Shown here one piece after another: positions 47,557 through 57,341 of a stretch of 64,000 bases of DNA; the stretch's first letter is position 1, and each line of letters opens with the position of its first letter. The notes under the pieces were generated by a model. It made no database searches, was not told the DNA's origin, and saw nothing but the letters and a program-made list of their open reading frames with translations. Both the position numbers and the translations under genes were made by a program. Origin of the DNA: BMS3ABIN04 sp964553325 (GTDB taxonomy: Bacteria; Bacteroidota; Ignavibacteria; Ignavibacteriales; Melioribacteraceae); the NCBI GenBank assembly GCA_964553325.1, contig CAZKKI010000023.1, positions 5,212 to 69,211 of the forward strand, read 5' to 3'.

Positions 47557-48279
47557 ATGTCATTAAAAGAAAAAAATAAACTGATACGTAAAGTTAATTC
47601 GCTTTTATTGAAAAAGTTCGGGAAACCGTATCGTAATAAAAAGTTACCCGATCCGGTTGATTTGTTAATTGCGACGATTCTTTCGCAAAACACAAACGAC
47701 GCAAATTCATACAAAGCATACCGGAATCTGAAAAATCAATATCCCGATTGGAAAAAATTACTTAAAGTACCGGTCGAAAAAATCGAACGGTTAATTAAAG
47801 TGGCCGGATTGGGAAAACAAAAATCCCGAGCAATTAAAAACTTTGTTAATTCGGTTTACGAGGAAAAATCGGATATTAATCTGGATTTTGTAAATGGAAT
47901 GAATGATTTAACAGCAATCAAGAAATTAACGGAGTATAAGGGTGTTGGCGTAAAAACGGCAAGTTGCGTTTTACTTTTTGCGTTCGATAAAGATGTTTGT
48001 CCCGTCGATACTCATGTGCACAGAACCGTAAACAGAATCGGGATAGTACGGGCGTCTACACCCGATAAAACTTTTTACATGTTGAACGAAAAATTCCCGA
48101 AAGGAATTGCTCATTCCTTTCATACTAATTTGATACGTTTGGGTAGGGAAATTTGTAAACCTAAAAACCCGAGTTGCGGTATTTGTCCATTGAACGAAAT
48201 TTGTGAATTCGATAAGAAAAATTTGGGTAACAATTCCGGCAACGAATCGAAAAGTTTTATGTTGCTCGATAATGTATAG
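47557..48279 (+). CDS. nth: endonuclease III
   Basis: A 240-residue DNA glycosylase/AP lyase for oxidised pyrimidines. The helix-hairpin-helix has the catalytic lysine in YKGVGVKTASC, the catalytic aspartate in CPVDTHVHR, and the 4Fe-4S cluster motif C-x6-C-x2-C-x5-C (CKPKNPSCGICPLNEIC). ATG 47557 was preferred to TTG 47545. Its stop overlaps the GTG start of the transporter gene. Confidence 0.93.
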   Translation: MSLKEKNKLIRKVNSLLLKKFGKPYRNKKLPDPVDLLIATILSQNTNDANSYKAYRNLKNQYPDWKKLLKVPVEKIERLIKVAGLGKQKSRAIKNFVNSVYEEKSDINLDFVNGMNDLTAIKKLTEYKGVGVKTASCVLLFAFDKDVCPVDTHVHRTVNRIGIVRASTPDKTFYMLNEKFPKGIAHSFHTNLIRLGREICKPKNPSCGICPLNEICEFDKKNLGNNSGNESKSFMLLDNV

Positions 48280-49151
48280 TGACGAAAATGTGGTTGATAT
48301 TTGCGTTATTAAATCCCGTCGCCGATGCGTTCAGAAGTGTTTTTGCAAAAAAAGCATCAAAAGATTATAACCCGCTTGTAATTGCGTGGGCAAATAATTT
48401 TTTACCGGTAATAATTTTTTCCCCTTTTTTATTTTTTATCGATATTCAAATTAACCCGAAATTTGTTTTAGGATTTACCGGAACATGGTTAATTAATGTA
48501 GCCGCAACAATTTTATATATGAAAGCCATCCGAGAAGGGGAAATTTCCGTTGTTATGCCCATGCTTAGTTTTACTCCGGTATTTTTGTTGATTACCAGTC
48601 CGATAATCGTCGGGGAATTTCCAAATGGCTACGGAGTTTCCGGGGTTTTGCTCGTTGTTACCGGATCGTATATTTTGCATTCCGAAAATAGAAAAGATTT
48701 TTGGGCGCCGTTCAAATCGATTTTGCAACAAAAAGGTACGCGGTTAATGCTTCTTGTAGCTTTCCTTTTCAGTTTTTCATCAAATTTCGATAAGGTTGCA
48801 ATTCAAAGTTCGTCGGTTATGCAACACATCGTTTTTGCAAATATTTTTCTGTTTGCGTCTTTTTCGGTAATCAATATTTATAAAAAAAATCATCTTGAAC
48901 TTAAACGGAAACCCGGAACGGCAAGGAAGAATTTGCTTGTTATCAGTTTGTTTACCGCGTCGATGTTTGTTTTTCATTTATTTGCAATTTCGATGACGTT
49001 GGTTGTTTATGTAATTGCACTAAAACGGTTATCCGGTCTGATTGCCGTTCTGTTGGGAAAATTGTTTTTTAACGAAGGGAACATTAAAAATAGACTAACC
49101 GGCGCGTTTATAATGAGCATCGGTGTATTCTTAATAGTTTTTTGGGGATAG
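48279..49151 (+). CDS. EamA-type (DMT superfamily) transporter
   Basis: A 290-residue membrane protein with about nine or ten hydrophobic helices in two halves, matching the EamA family (RSVFAKKASKDYNPLVIAW, then GEISVVMPMLSFTPVF, and the mirror pattern RLSGLIAVLLGKLFFNEG). Members export metabolites or amino acids. The GTG start at 48279 overlaps the nth TAG by one base; an ATG at 48288 is an alternative start. No clear substrate. Confidence 0.83.
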   Translation: MTKMWLIFALLNPVADAFRSVFAKKASKDYNPLVIAWANNFLPVIIFSPFLFFIDIQINPKFVLGFTGTWLINVAATILYMKAIREGEISVVMPMLSFTPVFLLITSPIIVGEFPNGYGVSGVLLVVTGSYILHSENRKDFWAPFKSILQQKGTRLMLLVAFLFSFSSNFDKVAIQSSSVMQHIVFANIFLFASFSVINIYKKNHLELKRKPGTARKNLLVISLFTASMFVFHLFAISMTLVVYVIALKRLSGLIAVLLGKLFFNEGNIKNRLTGAFIMSIGVFLIVFWG

Positions 49152-49373
49152 CTTAATGCTTCGATTATTAATATTAAACAATTAAAACATTACGTCTTTT
49201 TTTTACCGTAAAGTTGAACGTTTTCCGCTTATTGTGCTTTGGTTTTGAATACTCGAATTCGAATACACTCGTCCGTCCTTTCGGTAAATTTTTGTAAATT
49301 ACAATCCGTCTTTTCATTTAATTGAAATTGTAACTATATTTACCAACAATCATAAGAAAAATGGACATTTTGT

Positions 49374-50777
49374 ATGAATAAAAAGTATGACGTTGTGGTT
49401 TTGGGAGGCGGTCCTGGCGGTTATGTGGCCGCAATTCGTGCGTCTCAACTTGGTTTTAAAACCGCACTCGTTGAAAAAGAAAATTTAGGCGGAGTTTGTT
49501 TGAATTGGGGCTGTATTCCTACCAAAGCATTGCTAAAAAGCGCCGAACTTTTCGATACGATAAAAAATCATTCCGGCGATTTCGGATTGAAGGTTACCGG
49601 CGTGGAATTCGATTTTGAAAAAATTATTAAAAGAAGCAGAAATGTATCGAAACGTGTTACGAAAGGCGTGGAATATTTAATGCGTAAAAACAAAATCGAT
49701 GTTATCAAAGGATTCGGTGTTATAAACAGTAAAAACAGTTTAACCGTTTCGGATAGCGCTGGAAAGGGTACGACGGAAATAGAATTTGAAAAATTAATTA
49801 TTTCAACGGGAGCGCGACCGCGGGAAGTGGACGTTATTCCGGTTGACCGCGAAAAAATTATTACCAGCAAAGAAGCCATGACGCTTAAAAAACTACCGGC
49901 GGAAATGATAATTGTTGGCGCCGGTGCAATAGGTGTTGAGTTTGCTTATTTCTATAGCGTTTTAGGAACCAAAGTTACGATTGTTGAAATGCTGGAAAAT
50001 ATAATTCCCGTAGAGGATAAAGAAGTTTCGGAAGCTTTGGCAAGCAGTTTCAAAAAAAGAGGCATCGAAATTCATACATCCGCAAAAGTATCTAAAGTAA
50101 ACGGGAAAGGGGAAAAAGTTACCGTTGAAATTGAAAATACGGACGGTACGAAAAAATTGCAAGCCGATGTTGTTCTATCAGCAATAGGTGTTGTGGGAAA
50201 TATTGAAAATATAGGACTTGAAAAAATCGGTGTGGAAACCGAACGCGGATTTATTAAAGTTAATAAAGAAACATTCGAAACTAACGTTAAAAACGTTTTT
50301 GCTATTGGCGATGTAATAGGTCCGCCTTTACTTGCCCACGTTGCTTCTGCGGAAGGAATTCATTGTATTGAAAAAATTAAAGGGATGAATCCGCCCGCAA
50401 TCGATTACGATTCGATTCCGGGATGCACATACACTCATCCGCAAGTGGCAAGCATCGGTTTAACAGAAGCAAAAGCGGTTGAAAAGGGTTATAAAATTAA
50501 AGTGGGGAAATTTCCGTATTCGGCTAGTGGAAAAGCAACGGCTATGGGAGATAGGGAAGGATTTGTAAAGTTGATATTTGATGAAAAATACGGTGAATTA
50601 CTCGGCGCTCATATCATCGGTGCCGAAGCAACGGAATTAATAGCGGAACTTGGTATTGCCAAAGAACTTGAAGCCGATTACGAAACAATTGTTAAAACCG
50701 TTCATGCTCATCCGACACTTTCTGAAATGATTATGGAAGCCGCGGGAAACGCTTATGGTGAATCGATTCACATCTAG
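49374..50777 (+). CDS. lpdA: dihydrolipoyl dehydrogenase (E3)
   Basis: A 467-residue FAD-disulfide oxidoreductase, regenerating lipoamide in 2-oxoacid dehydrogenase complexes. FAD motif GGGPGGYVAA at residues 11-20, redox-active C42 and C47 in GGVCLNWGCIPTK, NAD motif IIVGAGAIGVEFA, GDV in AIGDVIGPPLLAH, and the C-terminal catalytic HAHPTLSE. The next gene, lipB, overlaps its last 23 bases. It lies upstream of E1 and E2, so this is an operonic E3. Confidence 0.95.
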   Translation: MNKKYDVVVLGGGPGGYVAAIRASQLGFKTALVEKENLGGVCLNWGCIPTKALLKSAELFDTIKNHSGDFGLKVTGVEFDFEKIIKRSRNVSKRVTKGVEYLMRKNKIDVIKGFGVINSKNSLTVSDSAGKGTTEIEFEKLIISTGARPREVDVIPVDREKIITSKEAMTLKKLPAEMIIVGAGAIGVEFAYFYSVLGTKVTIVEMLENIIPVEDKEVSEALASSFKKRGIEIHTSAKVSKVNGKGEKVTVEIENTDGTKKLQADVVLSAIGVVGNIENIGLEKIGVETERGFIKVNKETFETNVKNVFAIGDVIGPPLLAHVASAEGIHCIEKIKGMNPPAIDYDSIPGCTYTHPQVASIGLTEAKAVEKGYKIKVGKFPYSASGKATAMGDREGFVKLIFDEKYGELLGAHIIGAEATELIAELGIAKELEADYETIVKTVHAHPTLSEMIMEAAGNAYGESIHI

Positions 50778-51459
50778 AACTTTGCTGGTAAGTGATTTAG
50801 GTCTTATTGATTATAAAAAAGCTTGGGATTTACAAAAAGAGCTTTTCGAAGAAAGACAAAACTCGGTTAAAGATGATATTCTTTTATTACTGGAACATCC
50901 GCATACTTACACCTTGGGCAAAACGGCAGACCGCAGTAATTTGATTGGAAACGATGAATTTTTAAGAAAAAAAAATATTTCGGTTTACGACATAGACAGA
51001 GGCGGGGATATTACTTATCACGGTCCCGGACAAATTGTCGGTTATCCGATTTTAAATCTCGCTTTTTGGGAGAAAGATACCGGTAAATATTTAAGAGGAC
51101 TCGAAGAAATAATTATCCGAGTCTGTCGCGATTACGGAGTGGACTGTTCCCGCAAAGAAAAATATACCGGAGTGTGGATAGAAGACAGAAAAATTTGTGC
51201 AATCGGAATTAAAGTGAAAAACTGGATTACGATGCACGGGTTTGCGCTTAACGTTAATACCGATCTATCGTTGTTCGACGGTATAATACCTTGCGGAATA
51301 AAAAACAAGCAAGTAACTTCTTTACAAAAAGAATTGGGTAAGGAAATTGATATTTCCGAAGTGAAGGAAAAAATTTCCGGACATTTTAAAAGCTATTTTA
51401 ATTACAACAGGCTGGAAAAAATAAGACCGGTTGCCGGAAATATTAACGCAAAGATTTAA
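50755..51459 (+). CDS. lipB: octanoyl (lipoyl) transferase LipB
   Basis: A 234-residue enzyme moving octanoyl groups from ACP to lipoyl domains. The motif RGGDITYHGPGQIVGYPI and the catalytic Cys/Lys pair (GIIPCGIKNKQVTS and KICAIGIKVK) are intact. It overlaps lpdA by 23 bases in another frame. The E1 gene begins 26 bases after its stop. Placement inside the operon suggests lipoylation of the complex encoded here. LipA is not seen. Confidence 0.93.
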   Translation: MVNRFTSRTLLVSDLGLIDYKKAWDLQKELFEERQNSVKDDILLLLEHPHTYTLGKTADRSNLIGNDEFLRKKNISVYDIDRGGDITYHGPGQIVGYPILNLAFWEKDTGKYLRGLEEIIIRVCRDYGVDCSRKEKYTGVWIEDRKICAIGIKVKNWITMHGFALNVNTDLSLFDGIIPCGIKNKQVTSLQKELGKEIDISEVKEKISGHFKSYFNYNRLEKIRPVAGNINAKI

Positions 51460-51485
51460 ATATTTAATTAGAAGGGAAATTAAAA

Positions 51486-53552
51486 ATGGCAAGAGACAAC
51501 ACCGTTTCAAAAAGAACGAAAACGAAAGTAGTTAATAAAATAAAAAATTACTCTCCGGAAGAATTGCTTAATGCACTTAAGACAATGATTTTGTCGCGTA
51601 CGATCGATCATAAAGTGCTCACTTTGCTAAAACAAGGGAAGGCACATTTTATAATTGCCGGAGCAGGGCACGAAGCAACGCAAGTGGCGTTCGGCGAGGT
51701 GCTTAAACCCAAACACGATTGGGCATATCCGTACTATCGCGATCAAGCGGTTCTTCTTGCGCTGGGTGTAACTCCCGAAAACATAATGCTGGAAATGCTG
51801 GGGAAAGCCGACGACCCGGCAAACGGAGGCAGACAAATGCCGAATCATTGGGGTTCGAAAGAGTTTAATATACCTTCGCAGTCGAGTCCTACCGGTACTC
51901 AATTTCTGCAAGCTGTCGGAACCGCAATGGCTTTTAAAAAAGAAAACGATTTACGCGTGGTTTACGTTAGCGCCGGCGAAGGCACTACAAGTCAAGGTGA
52001 ATTTCACGAGGCGGTTAACTGGGCGGCGCGCGAAAAACTACCGGTTATTTTTGTTATCCAAAATAACAAATGGGCAATTTCGGTTCCCGTTGAAGATCAA
52101 ACCGCGGGAAAAAACGCTTCGGTTGTGGAAATGATGAAAGGTTACGAAAATCTGTTACGATTGAGCGTTGACGGCACCGATTATCTTGAAATGAAGGAAG
52201 TTGCACGGAAAGCGTACGATTATGCGTTTGAAGGAAACGGTCCCGTTTTGGTTGAAGCGCATGTTGTCCGGTTGTTTTCTCATTCGTCGTCCGATGATCA
52301 AAAAAAATACAGACCAAAAGAATCATTGGAAGAGGATTTAAAGAAAGATCCGATAGATAAACTTTCGAAAATTTTGCTCGAAGGGAAAATTATTACGGAA
52401 AATGAACTGGAAAAGATTAAGCTAGAAATTCACGACAGAGTTGAAAAAGTTGCCGATTGGGCTTTGGAACAAAGGGAACCCGAACCCGAAACAGCAATCA
52501 GATTTGTGTTCGACGAAAGCGGTTTGAAAGACGAATTGGAATATGAAAAAAGTGAGCCTTCGGGTAAAAAAGTTGTAATGGTAGATGCAATTAACCACGC
52601 TCTCCACGAAGAGATGGAAAGAAACGAAAAAATTTATGTATTCGGCGAAGACGTGGCCGACGGTAAGGGAGGTGTGTTTACCGCTACAAAAGGACTTTCA
52701 ACTAAATTCGGGAACGACAGGGTGTTTAATTCACCCTTGGCCGAAGCGAGCATAGAAGGCGTTGCAATAGGAATGGCTTTGGCCGGACTTAAACCGTGCG
52801 TTGAAATTCAATTCGGCGACTACATTTGGCCGGCGTTTATGCAAATGCGAAATGAACTGGCAACATATCGTTACCGTTCTAATAATGCCTGGGCTGCGCC
52901 TGTAGTTACGCGTACAGCCGTAGGAGGTTTCATTCACGGAGGTTTGTACCACAGTCAAAACATTGAAGGTTTTTTCGCGCATATTCCGGGAATTTATATC
53001 GTTTATCCTTCCAACGCCGCCGATGCGAAAGGGTTGCTGAAAACGGCTTTACGTTTGAACGACCCGGTTTTGTTTTTGGAACATAAAGGTTTATACAGAC
53101 AAAGTTACGCCGCATCGCCCGAACCCGATGCCGATTATTTGCTCCCCTTCGGAAAAGCCAACATTGTTCGCGAAGGCGAAGATTTAACGGTTGTTACTTA
53201 CGGTGCAATGGTTCACGAAACAAATTTTGCGGCCAAAGAATTGGAAAACGAAGGTTTTTCCGTTGAGATTATTGATATTCGTACATTAATACCACTCGAC
53301 GAAGAAACTATATTCAAATCAATTCAAAAAACAGGCAAAGTTGCGGTTATTCATGAGGATACATTGACTTCGGGATTCGGAGCGGAAATTGCCGCCAGAA
53401 TCGCTCAAAAATCTTTTGAATATTTGGACGGACCGGTACAAAGGATTTGTGCGAGAGATGCTCATATTCCGTTTAACGATAATCTGGAAAAATTTGTTCT
53501 TCCTACGCGGAAAAGAATTTATAATGAACTCAAAGAATTACTTGCTTACTAA
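51486..53552 (+). CDS. fused E1 alpha-beta subunit of a 2-oxoacid dehydrogenase
   Basis: A 688-residue thiamine diphosphate enzyme with both E1 subunits in one chain. The alpha half (residues 1-340) has the TPP motif region GEGTTSQGEFHEAVNWAA followed by FVIQNNKWAIS; the beta half (about 360-688) has ENEKIYVFGEDVADGKGGVF, FNSPLAEASIEG, and ends with the transketolase C-domain (DIRTLIPLDEETI). Oxidative decarboxylation of branched-chain 2-oxoacids or pyruvate is expected; the residues do not settle which. The E2 gene follows 18 bases on. Confidence 0.88.
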   Translation: MARDNTVSKRTKTKVVNKIKNYSPEELLNALKTMILSRTIDHKVLTLLKQGKAHFIIAGAGHEATQVAFGEVLKPKHDWAYPYYRDQAVLLALGVTPENIMLEMLGKADDPANGGRQMPNHWGSKEFNIPSQSSPTGTQFLQAVGTAMAFKKENDLRVVYVSAGEGTTSQGEFHEAVNWAAREKLPVIFVIQNNKWAISVPVEDQTAGKNASVVEMMKGYENLLRLSVDGTDYLEMKEVARKAYDYAFEGNGPVLVEAHVVRLFSHSSSDDQKKYRPKESLEEDLKKDPIDKLSKILLEGKIITENELEKIKLEIHDRVEKVADWALEQREPEPETAIRFVFDESGLKDELEYEKSEPSGKKVVMVDAINHALHEEMERNEKIYVFGEDVADGKGGVFTATKGLSTKFGNDRVFNSPLAEASIEGVAIGMALAGLKPCVEIQFGDYIWPAFMQMRNELATYRYRSNNAWAAPVVTRTAVGGFIHGGLYHSQNIEGFFAHIPGIYIVYPSNAADAKGLLKTALRLNDPVLFLEHKGLYRQSYAASPEPDADYLLPFGKANIVREGEDLTVVTYGAMVHETNFAAKELENEGFSVEIIDIRTLIPLDEETIFKSIQKTGKVAVIHEDTLTSGFGAEIAARIAQKSFEYLDGPVQRICARDAHIPFNDNLEKFVLPTRKRIYNELKELLAY

Positions 53553-53570
53553 GCAAATACAGGAGAAATT

Positions 53571-55121
53571 ATGAAAAAAGAAATTTTAATGCCTAAAATG
53601 GGTGAAAGCATTACGGAAGGCACGATTATCAAATGGTATAAAAAAGCTGGCGATAAAATAAAGAAAGATGAAATTATTTTTGAAATCAGCACCGACAAAG
53701 TCGATACCGAAATTCCTGCGCCGGCGGACGGGATTCTTACCGAAATTTTGGTTGGTGAAAACGAAACCGTGGAAGTTGATACGGTGGTTGCAATTATGGA
53801 AACAGAAGGCGAAACAACGGAAGAACCGGCAACCGGAAAACAACCGGTCGATGAAGTGTTCGAAACCGAAGAAGAAAATTTAATTGATATTCCGATGCCC
53901 AAAATGGGCGAATCCGTTATGGAAGGAACAATTATCAAATGGCATAAGAAGGTCGGTGATAAAGTAAAAAAAGACGAGATATTATTTGAAATCAGTACCG
54001 ACAAGGTCGATACCGAAGTACCTTCGCCGGTTGACGGAGTTCTTACCGAGATTCTGGTTAAAGAAAACGAAACGGTCGAAGTCGATACGGTGGTTGCGAG
54101 GATTGCTACATCCGAAAAAGTTACGGTGCATAAATCGGAAGCTATGGAAATGAAAACGGAAACTCAAACGGAAACCGAAACAATTGAAAAAGTTGAACGA
54201 AAGGAAAAATTCGATAAATCCAAAACAAATAAATTTTATTCGCCGGTAGTTTTGAATATTGCGCAAAAGGAAAATATTTCCATTGAGGAACTTGAACAAA
54301 TTAACGGAACGGGAATCAAAGGAAGGGTTACCAAAAAAGACGTGTTGAAATATTTGAAAAGCCGGGGTTCAGGCAAGGTTAAAGCCGCTCAGCAAATTAC
54401 TTACGAGAAAGGTGAAAGAGTTGAAATAATTCCAATGGACAACATGCGCAAACGAATTATGGAACATATGATTCAAAGCAGAGATACGTCGGTACATGTT
54501 TCCGAAGTAATGGAAGTGGATATGTCCAAAATTCATAACTTCATCGAAACGAATCGCGAAAAATTTCTAAAAGAAGAAGGGATTAAACTTACTTATATGG
54601 CATTCATTTCGCACGCTGCAGTTAAGGCTTTACGCGAATATCCGTTTATGAACGCATCGTTGGACGGTGACAAAATAATTGTGAAAAAATACATTAATCT
54701 CGGAATTGCGGTAGCGGTTGAACCGAACGGTTTAATTGTTCCAAATATTAAAAATGCCGACGAGAAAAGCATCCGGGGTTTGGCTAAGGCAATAGCCGAT
54801 TTGAGTTACAGGGCAAGGAATAAAAAATTAAATCCCGATGAAGTAGTAGACGGAACATTCTCCATTACCAATTATGGTGTTTTCGGTGCGTTGTTTGGTA
54901 ATCCGATTATTAATCAACCCGAAGTTGCAATCTTAGGCGTAGGCGCGGTAGTGAAAAAACCGGTTGTTATCGAACTCGACGGTACGGACGTAATTGCCGT
55001 AAAACCGATGATGTATTTGTCGCTTAGTCACGATCATCGTTTGGTTGACGGAATGCTGGGCGGATTGTTCCTTAAAAAAGTAAAAGAGTATCTCGAAAAC
55101 TTTGAAGAAAATGCTGTTTAA
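53571..55121 (+). CDS. dihydrolipoamide acyltransferase (E2) with two lipoyl domains
   Basis: A 516-residue E2 core subunit. Two tandem lipoyl domains carry the modified lysine in DKVDTE at K43 and K145 with nearly identical surroundings (EISTDKVDTE). A flexible acidic linker, a peripheral-subunit-binding domain (SPVVLNIAQKENISIEEL then GTGIKGRVTKKDVLKYL) and the catalytic domain with SHDHRLVDGM follow. AGGAG precedes the ATG. It ends the operon lpdA-lipB-E1-E2. Confidence 0.92.
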   Translation: MKKEILMPKMGESITEGTIIKWYKKAGDKIKKDEIIFEISTDKVDTEIPAPADGILTEILVGENETVEVDTVVAIMETEGETTEEPATGKQPVDEVFETEEENLIDIPMPKMGESVMEGTIIKWHKKVGDKVKKDEILFEISTDKVDTEVPSPVDGVLTEILVKENETVEVDTVVARIATSEKVTVHKSEAMEMKTETQTETETIEKVERKEKFDKSKTNKFYSPVVLNIAQKENISIEELEQINGTGIKGRVTKKDVLKYLKSRGSGKVKAAQQITYEKGERVEIIPMDNMRKRIMEHMIQSRDTSVHVSEVMEVDMSKIHNFIETNREKFLKEEGIKLTYMAFISHAAVKALREYPFMNASLDGDKIIVKKYINLGIAVAVEPNGLIVPNIKNADEKSIRGLAKAIADLSYRARNKKLNPDEVVDGTFSITNYGVFGALFGNPIINQPEVAILGVGAVVKKPVVIELDGTDVIAVKPMMYLSLSHDHRLVDGMLGGLFLKKVKEYLENFEENAV

Positions 55122-55285
55122 CTTTTGAAAGTTAAAACTGCAAGCAATAATTATTCGGAATGATTAATTAAAATGCAACCTTAAAAATTACCGTAAATTA
55201 TTTTTGCTGTGTTCTATCTCACACGCCGTTTTCTTTTTTATGATAAATTTCGGCTTGTAATTCGAGGACCAAATACGGAGATAAA

Positions 55286-55753
55286 ATGAAAAACGAACTT
55301 TCCCGGAAGCTTGATATGGACAAATTCGAATTCTTCGGAGATTTTTACAAAGGAATTGCAAGAGCGAAATTAAACGGTAAATGGGGACTTATAAATCAAA
55401 ACGGTGAACAAATCGCTCCGTTCGAATTCGATGAAATCGTTTCGCTTTCCTACAGCAAAGGTTTATATGGAATTAAGAAAAACGGCAAGTGGGGTTTCAT
55501 CGACAGAAACGGAGAATGTATTACCGAAGCCAAGTACGATGCCATTTTCCCGTTTTACGGTAATTTCGGGGTCTCCAAAGTTTTGAGTAACCAAAAGTGG
55601 GGATTAATCGATAAAGACGGAAACAAACTTACCAATATATCTTACCAAAAAGTTGAAATGTTCGGTAAAGGATTTTTACTTGTGGAAGTAAACGGAAAAC
55701 TGGAATACTTTTCATTGGAAGATTTTCAGTACGAACACAGGAAAAAGAAGTAA
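55286..55753 (+). CDS. WG-repeat protein
   Basis: A 155-residue protein with three WG repeats (KLNGKWGLINQNGEQIAPFEF, KKNGKWGFIDRNGECITEAKY, SNQKWGLIDKDGNKLTNISY), the KLWG-type 30-residue repeat fold seen in many bacteria. No signal peptide is evident. Function unknown. It stands alone in front of the Crp/Fnr gene, with about 211 bases between them. Confidence 0.8.
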   Translation: MKNELSRKLDMDKFEFFGDFYKGIARAKLNGKWGLINQNGEQIAPFEFDEIVSLSYSKGLYGIKKNGKWGFIDRNGECITEAKYDAIFPFYGNFGVSKVLSNQKWGLIDKDGNKLTNISYQKVEMFGKGFLLVEVNGKLEYFSLEDFQYEHRKKK

Positions 55754-55806
55754 CATTTATTTGGTTAAAAAAGTACTTTTACCGAATTAATATCTCTTCC
55801 CGGGCT

Positions 55807-55824
55807 TGACAAATTTTATTGTCA
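55807..55824 (+). promoter_or_regulatory. palindromic site upstream of the Crp/Fnr gene
   Basis: TGACAA (55807-55812), 6 bases, TTGTCA (55819-55824): a perfect 6-6-6 inverted repeat about 140 bases before the regulator. It could be an operator, possibly autoregulatory. The site resembles, but is not identical with, the TTGTC-N4-GACAA palindrome upstream of the TonB gene. Inferred. Confidence 0.35.
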
Positions 55825-55964
55825 TTTTTGAGGAACCTCCGTAACTTGATATTTTTAACTTTTAAGTTCACCGAATTTTTTTAAAGAATTTTTAAAATAA
55901 ATCGATATATTTAGAATGAAATAAGAAAACATATCACAATTTGCCTATTTATTAAGGAGGGCTA

Positions 55965-56648
55965 ATGTCAAATTCGACTGATTTTTTATTATACGTCCCT
56001 ATCTTCTCAGATTTGCCCGAAGATACAATTGCAAAAATTGCTCAAGTCGGTTCAACGCGGACGTACAAAAAAGACAGTATAATTTTGATGGAAGATGAGG
56101 TTGGGGGCGCTTTATTTATTATTGTTAAAGGAAAAGTTAAAGTTACGCGGACGAGTAACGACGGCAGGGAAGTAATTTTAAATATTTTAACCGACTCCGA
56201 TATTTTCGGGGAAATGGCTTTGCTCGACGGTCAAACACGTTCGGCAACCGTTACAGCAATGGAAGATTCGGAAATATTTATTATCCAACGAAATCAATTC
56301 CTCGAATTTCTTAAAGAACATCCCGAAATTTCAATCGCTTTAATGCAAGAGCTTTCGAAAAGGTTGCGAACTGCGGATATGCAAATTAAATCCTTGTCTT
56401 TGAAAGATGCCGAAGGTAAAGTGGCAACCGTTATTTTGCAGCTCGCCAACGATATTGGAAAAATTAAACAAGGTATAGTTGAAATCGATAAATTACCGCT
56501 TCAGCAAGATTTGGCAAATATGGCGGGAACTTCCCGGGAAACAATTTCCCGTACCCTTCATTCTTTTGCCAAAAAAGGATTGATCGAACTGGAAGGTTCG
56601 AAATTAAGAATTTTTAATTACGAAAAATTCAAAAATATGTTTTCGTAA
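55965..56648 (+). CDS. Crp/Fnr-family transcriptional regulator
   Basis: A 227-residue regulator with an N-terminal cyclic-nucleotide-binding-like beta-roll (residues 10-120, FGEMALLDGQTRSATV with the phosphate-binding arginine position) and a C-terminal winged helix. The recognition helix reads RETISR (residues 191-196). There is no N-terminal cysteine cluster of Fnr type, so an effector such as cAMP or a redox/NO ligand is undetermined. AAGGAGGG precedes the ATG. Confidence 0.9.
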   Translation: MSNSTDFLLYVPIFSDLPEDTIAKIAQVGSTRTYKKDSIILMEDEVGGALFIIVKGKVKVTRTSNDGREVILNILTDSDIFGEMALLDGQTRSATVTAMEDSEIFIIQRNQFLEFLKEHPEISIALMQELSKRLRTADMQIKSLSLKDAEGKVATVILQLANDIGKIKQGIVEIDKLPLQQDLANMAGTSRETISRTLHSFAKKGLIELEGSKLRIFNYEKFKNMFS

Positions 56649-56652
56649 AAAT

Positions 56653-56678
56653 TTTGCCGGGGATTCGTCTCCGGCAAA
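56653..56678. terminator. bidirectional UUCG-capped terminator
   Basis: TTTGCCGGGGA (56653-56663), loop TTCG, TCTCCGGCAAA (56668-56678): an 11-pair stem with one G-T wobble and a stable TTCG tetraloop. On the minus strand it is followed by a T-run, so it likely ends both the Crp/Fnr gene and the convergent membrane-protein gene. Confidence 0.75.
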
Positions 56679-56687
56679 TCTTTCCCG

Positions 56688-57332
56688 TTATTCCGTTTTT
56701 ACCATCTTACCTTGCCGATAATAAAACAAAACGGCAATGAAAAATATTGCTTGTACCAAAAGATTCAGTGCGCTGTAAATACTTAACGGAAATTTATAAT
56801 CGATGTTGTAAATTGTGAAGTAGGAATAACCGACCGCCTTTACGAAAACACCCAAATTTATTAACGCATAAGGATTCGTATAAATTTTATTCGCTTTTTC
56901 CAAGTCGACAAAACTAATAGTTAAATTAAAATATACTATTGCCGTATATAAAATTGCTGCAGAATGTAATGAATTCAACTCGTCGGATAAATGAAGTGCA
57001 GTTCCGACCAAAACAACCGCCACCCAAATTAACGAATTAATTTCCTTTTTTTTATACGTCTTTCTGATTTTTAACAATACATAAATCATTAATATCATTT
57101 CTATAATTAAATAAATGTTCATTATCGGTAAATTTGATTTTTCCAAATGCAAGCGGAAATATGTCATTAAAAACTGGGTGAGTGCCGCAACAGGTATCCA
57201 AACATAAGCGAAAATTTGCAAAGTCGGATCTTTTATCTTTCCTTTTATCAGAAGGAGAAAAATCACTTCCGCCAAAAGGATGTAGATGGAAACGATGCTC
57301 GATGTTCTCAATAATTCTAAATATTCAGGCAT
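56688..57332 (-). CDS. uncharacterised 7-helix membrane protein
   Basis: A 214-residue integral membrane protein with about seven hydrophobic helices (roughly residues 12-30, 41-60, 70-92, 102-117, 123-142, 155-172, 186-207), with the C-terminus ending in a short basic tail. I do not recognise a named family. It is the second gene of a minus-strand pair; the Cys-tailed small protein ends 9 bases upstream of its start. Confidence 0.75.
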   Translation of the reverse strand: MPEYLELLRTSSIVSIYILLAEVIFLLLIKGKIKDPTLQIFAYVWIPVAALTQFLMTYFRLHLEKSNLPIMNIYLIIEMILMIYVLLKIRKTYKKKEINSLIWVAVVLVGTALHLSDELNSLHSAAILYTAIVYFNLTISFVDLEKANKIYTNPYALINLGVFVKAVGYSYFTIYNIDYKFPLSIYSALNLLVQAIFFIAVLFYYRQGKMVKTE

Positions 57333-57341
57333 AATTCATTA

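Noticed and set aside
49152..49373. Possible tRNA or small RNA gene in the 222-base gap before lpdA
   Set aside because: No T-loop or acceptor pairing was found by eye; only an AT-rich stretch and a short CGAATTCG palindrome.
53571..54060. Repeated DNA in the first 500 bases of the E2 gene
   Set aside because: It is the tandem lipoyl-domain duplication in the protein, not a mobile or CRISPR-type repeat.
55118..55135. TTAACTTT-TG-AAAGTTAA palindrome at the E2 stop codon
   Set aside because: A 2-base loop cannot form a stable RNA hairpin and no T-run follows; it overlaps the stop and is probably chance.
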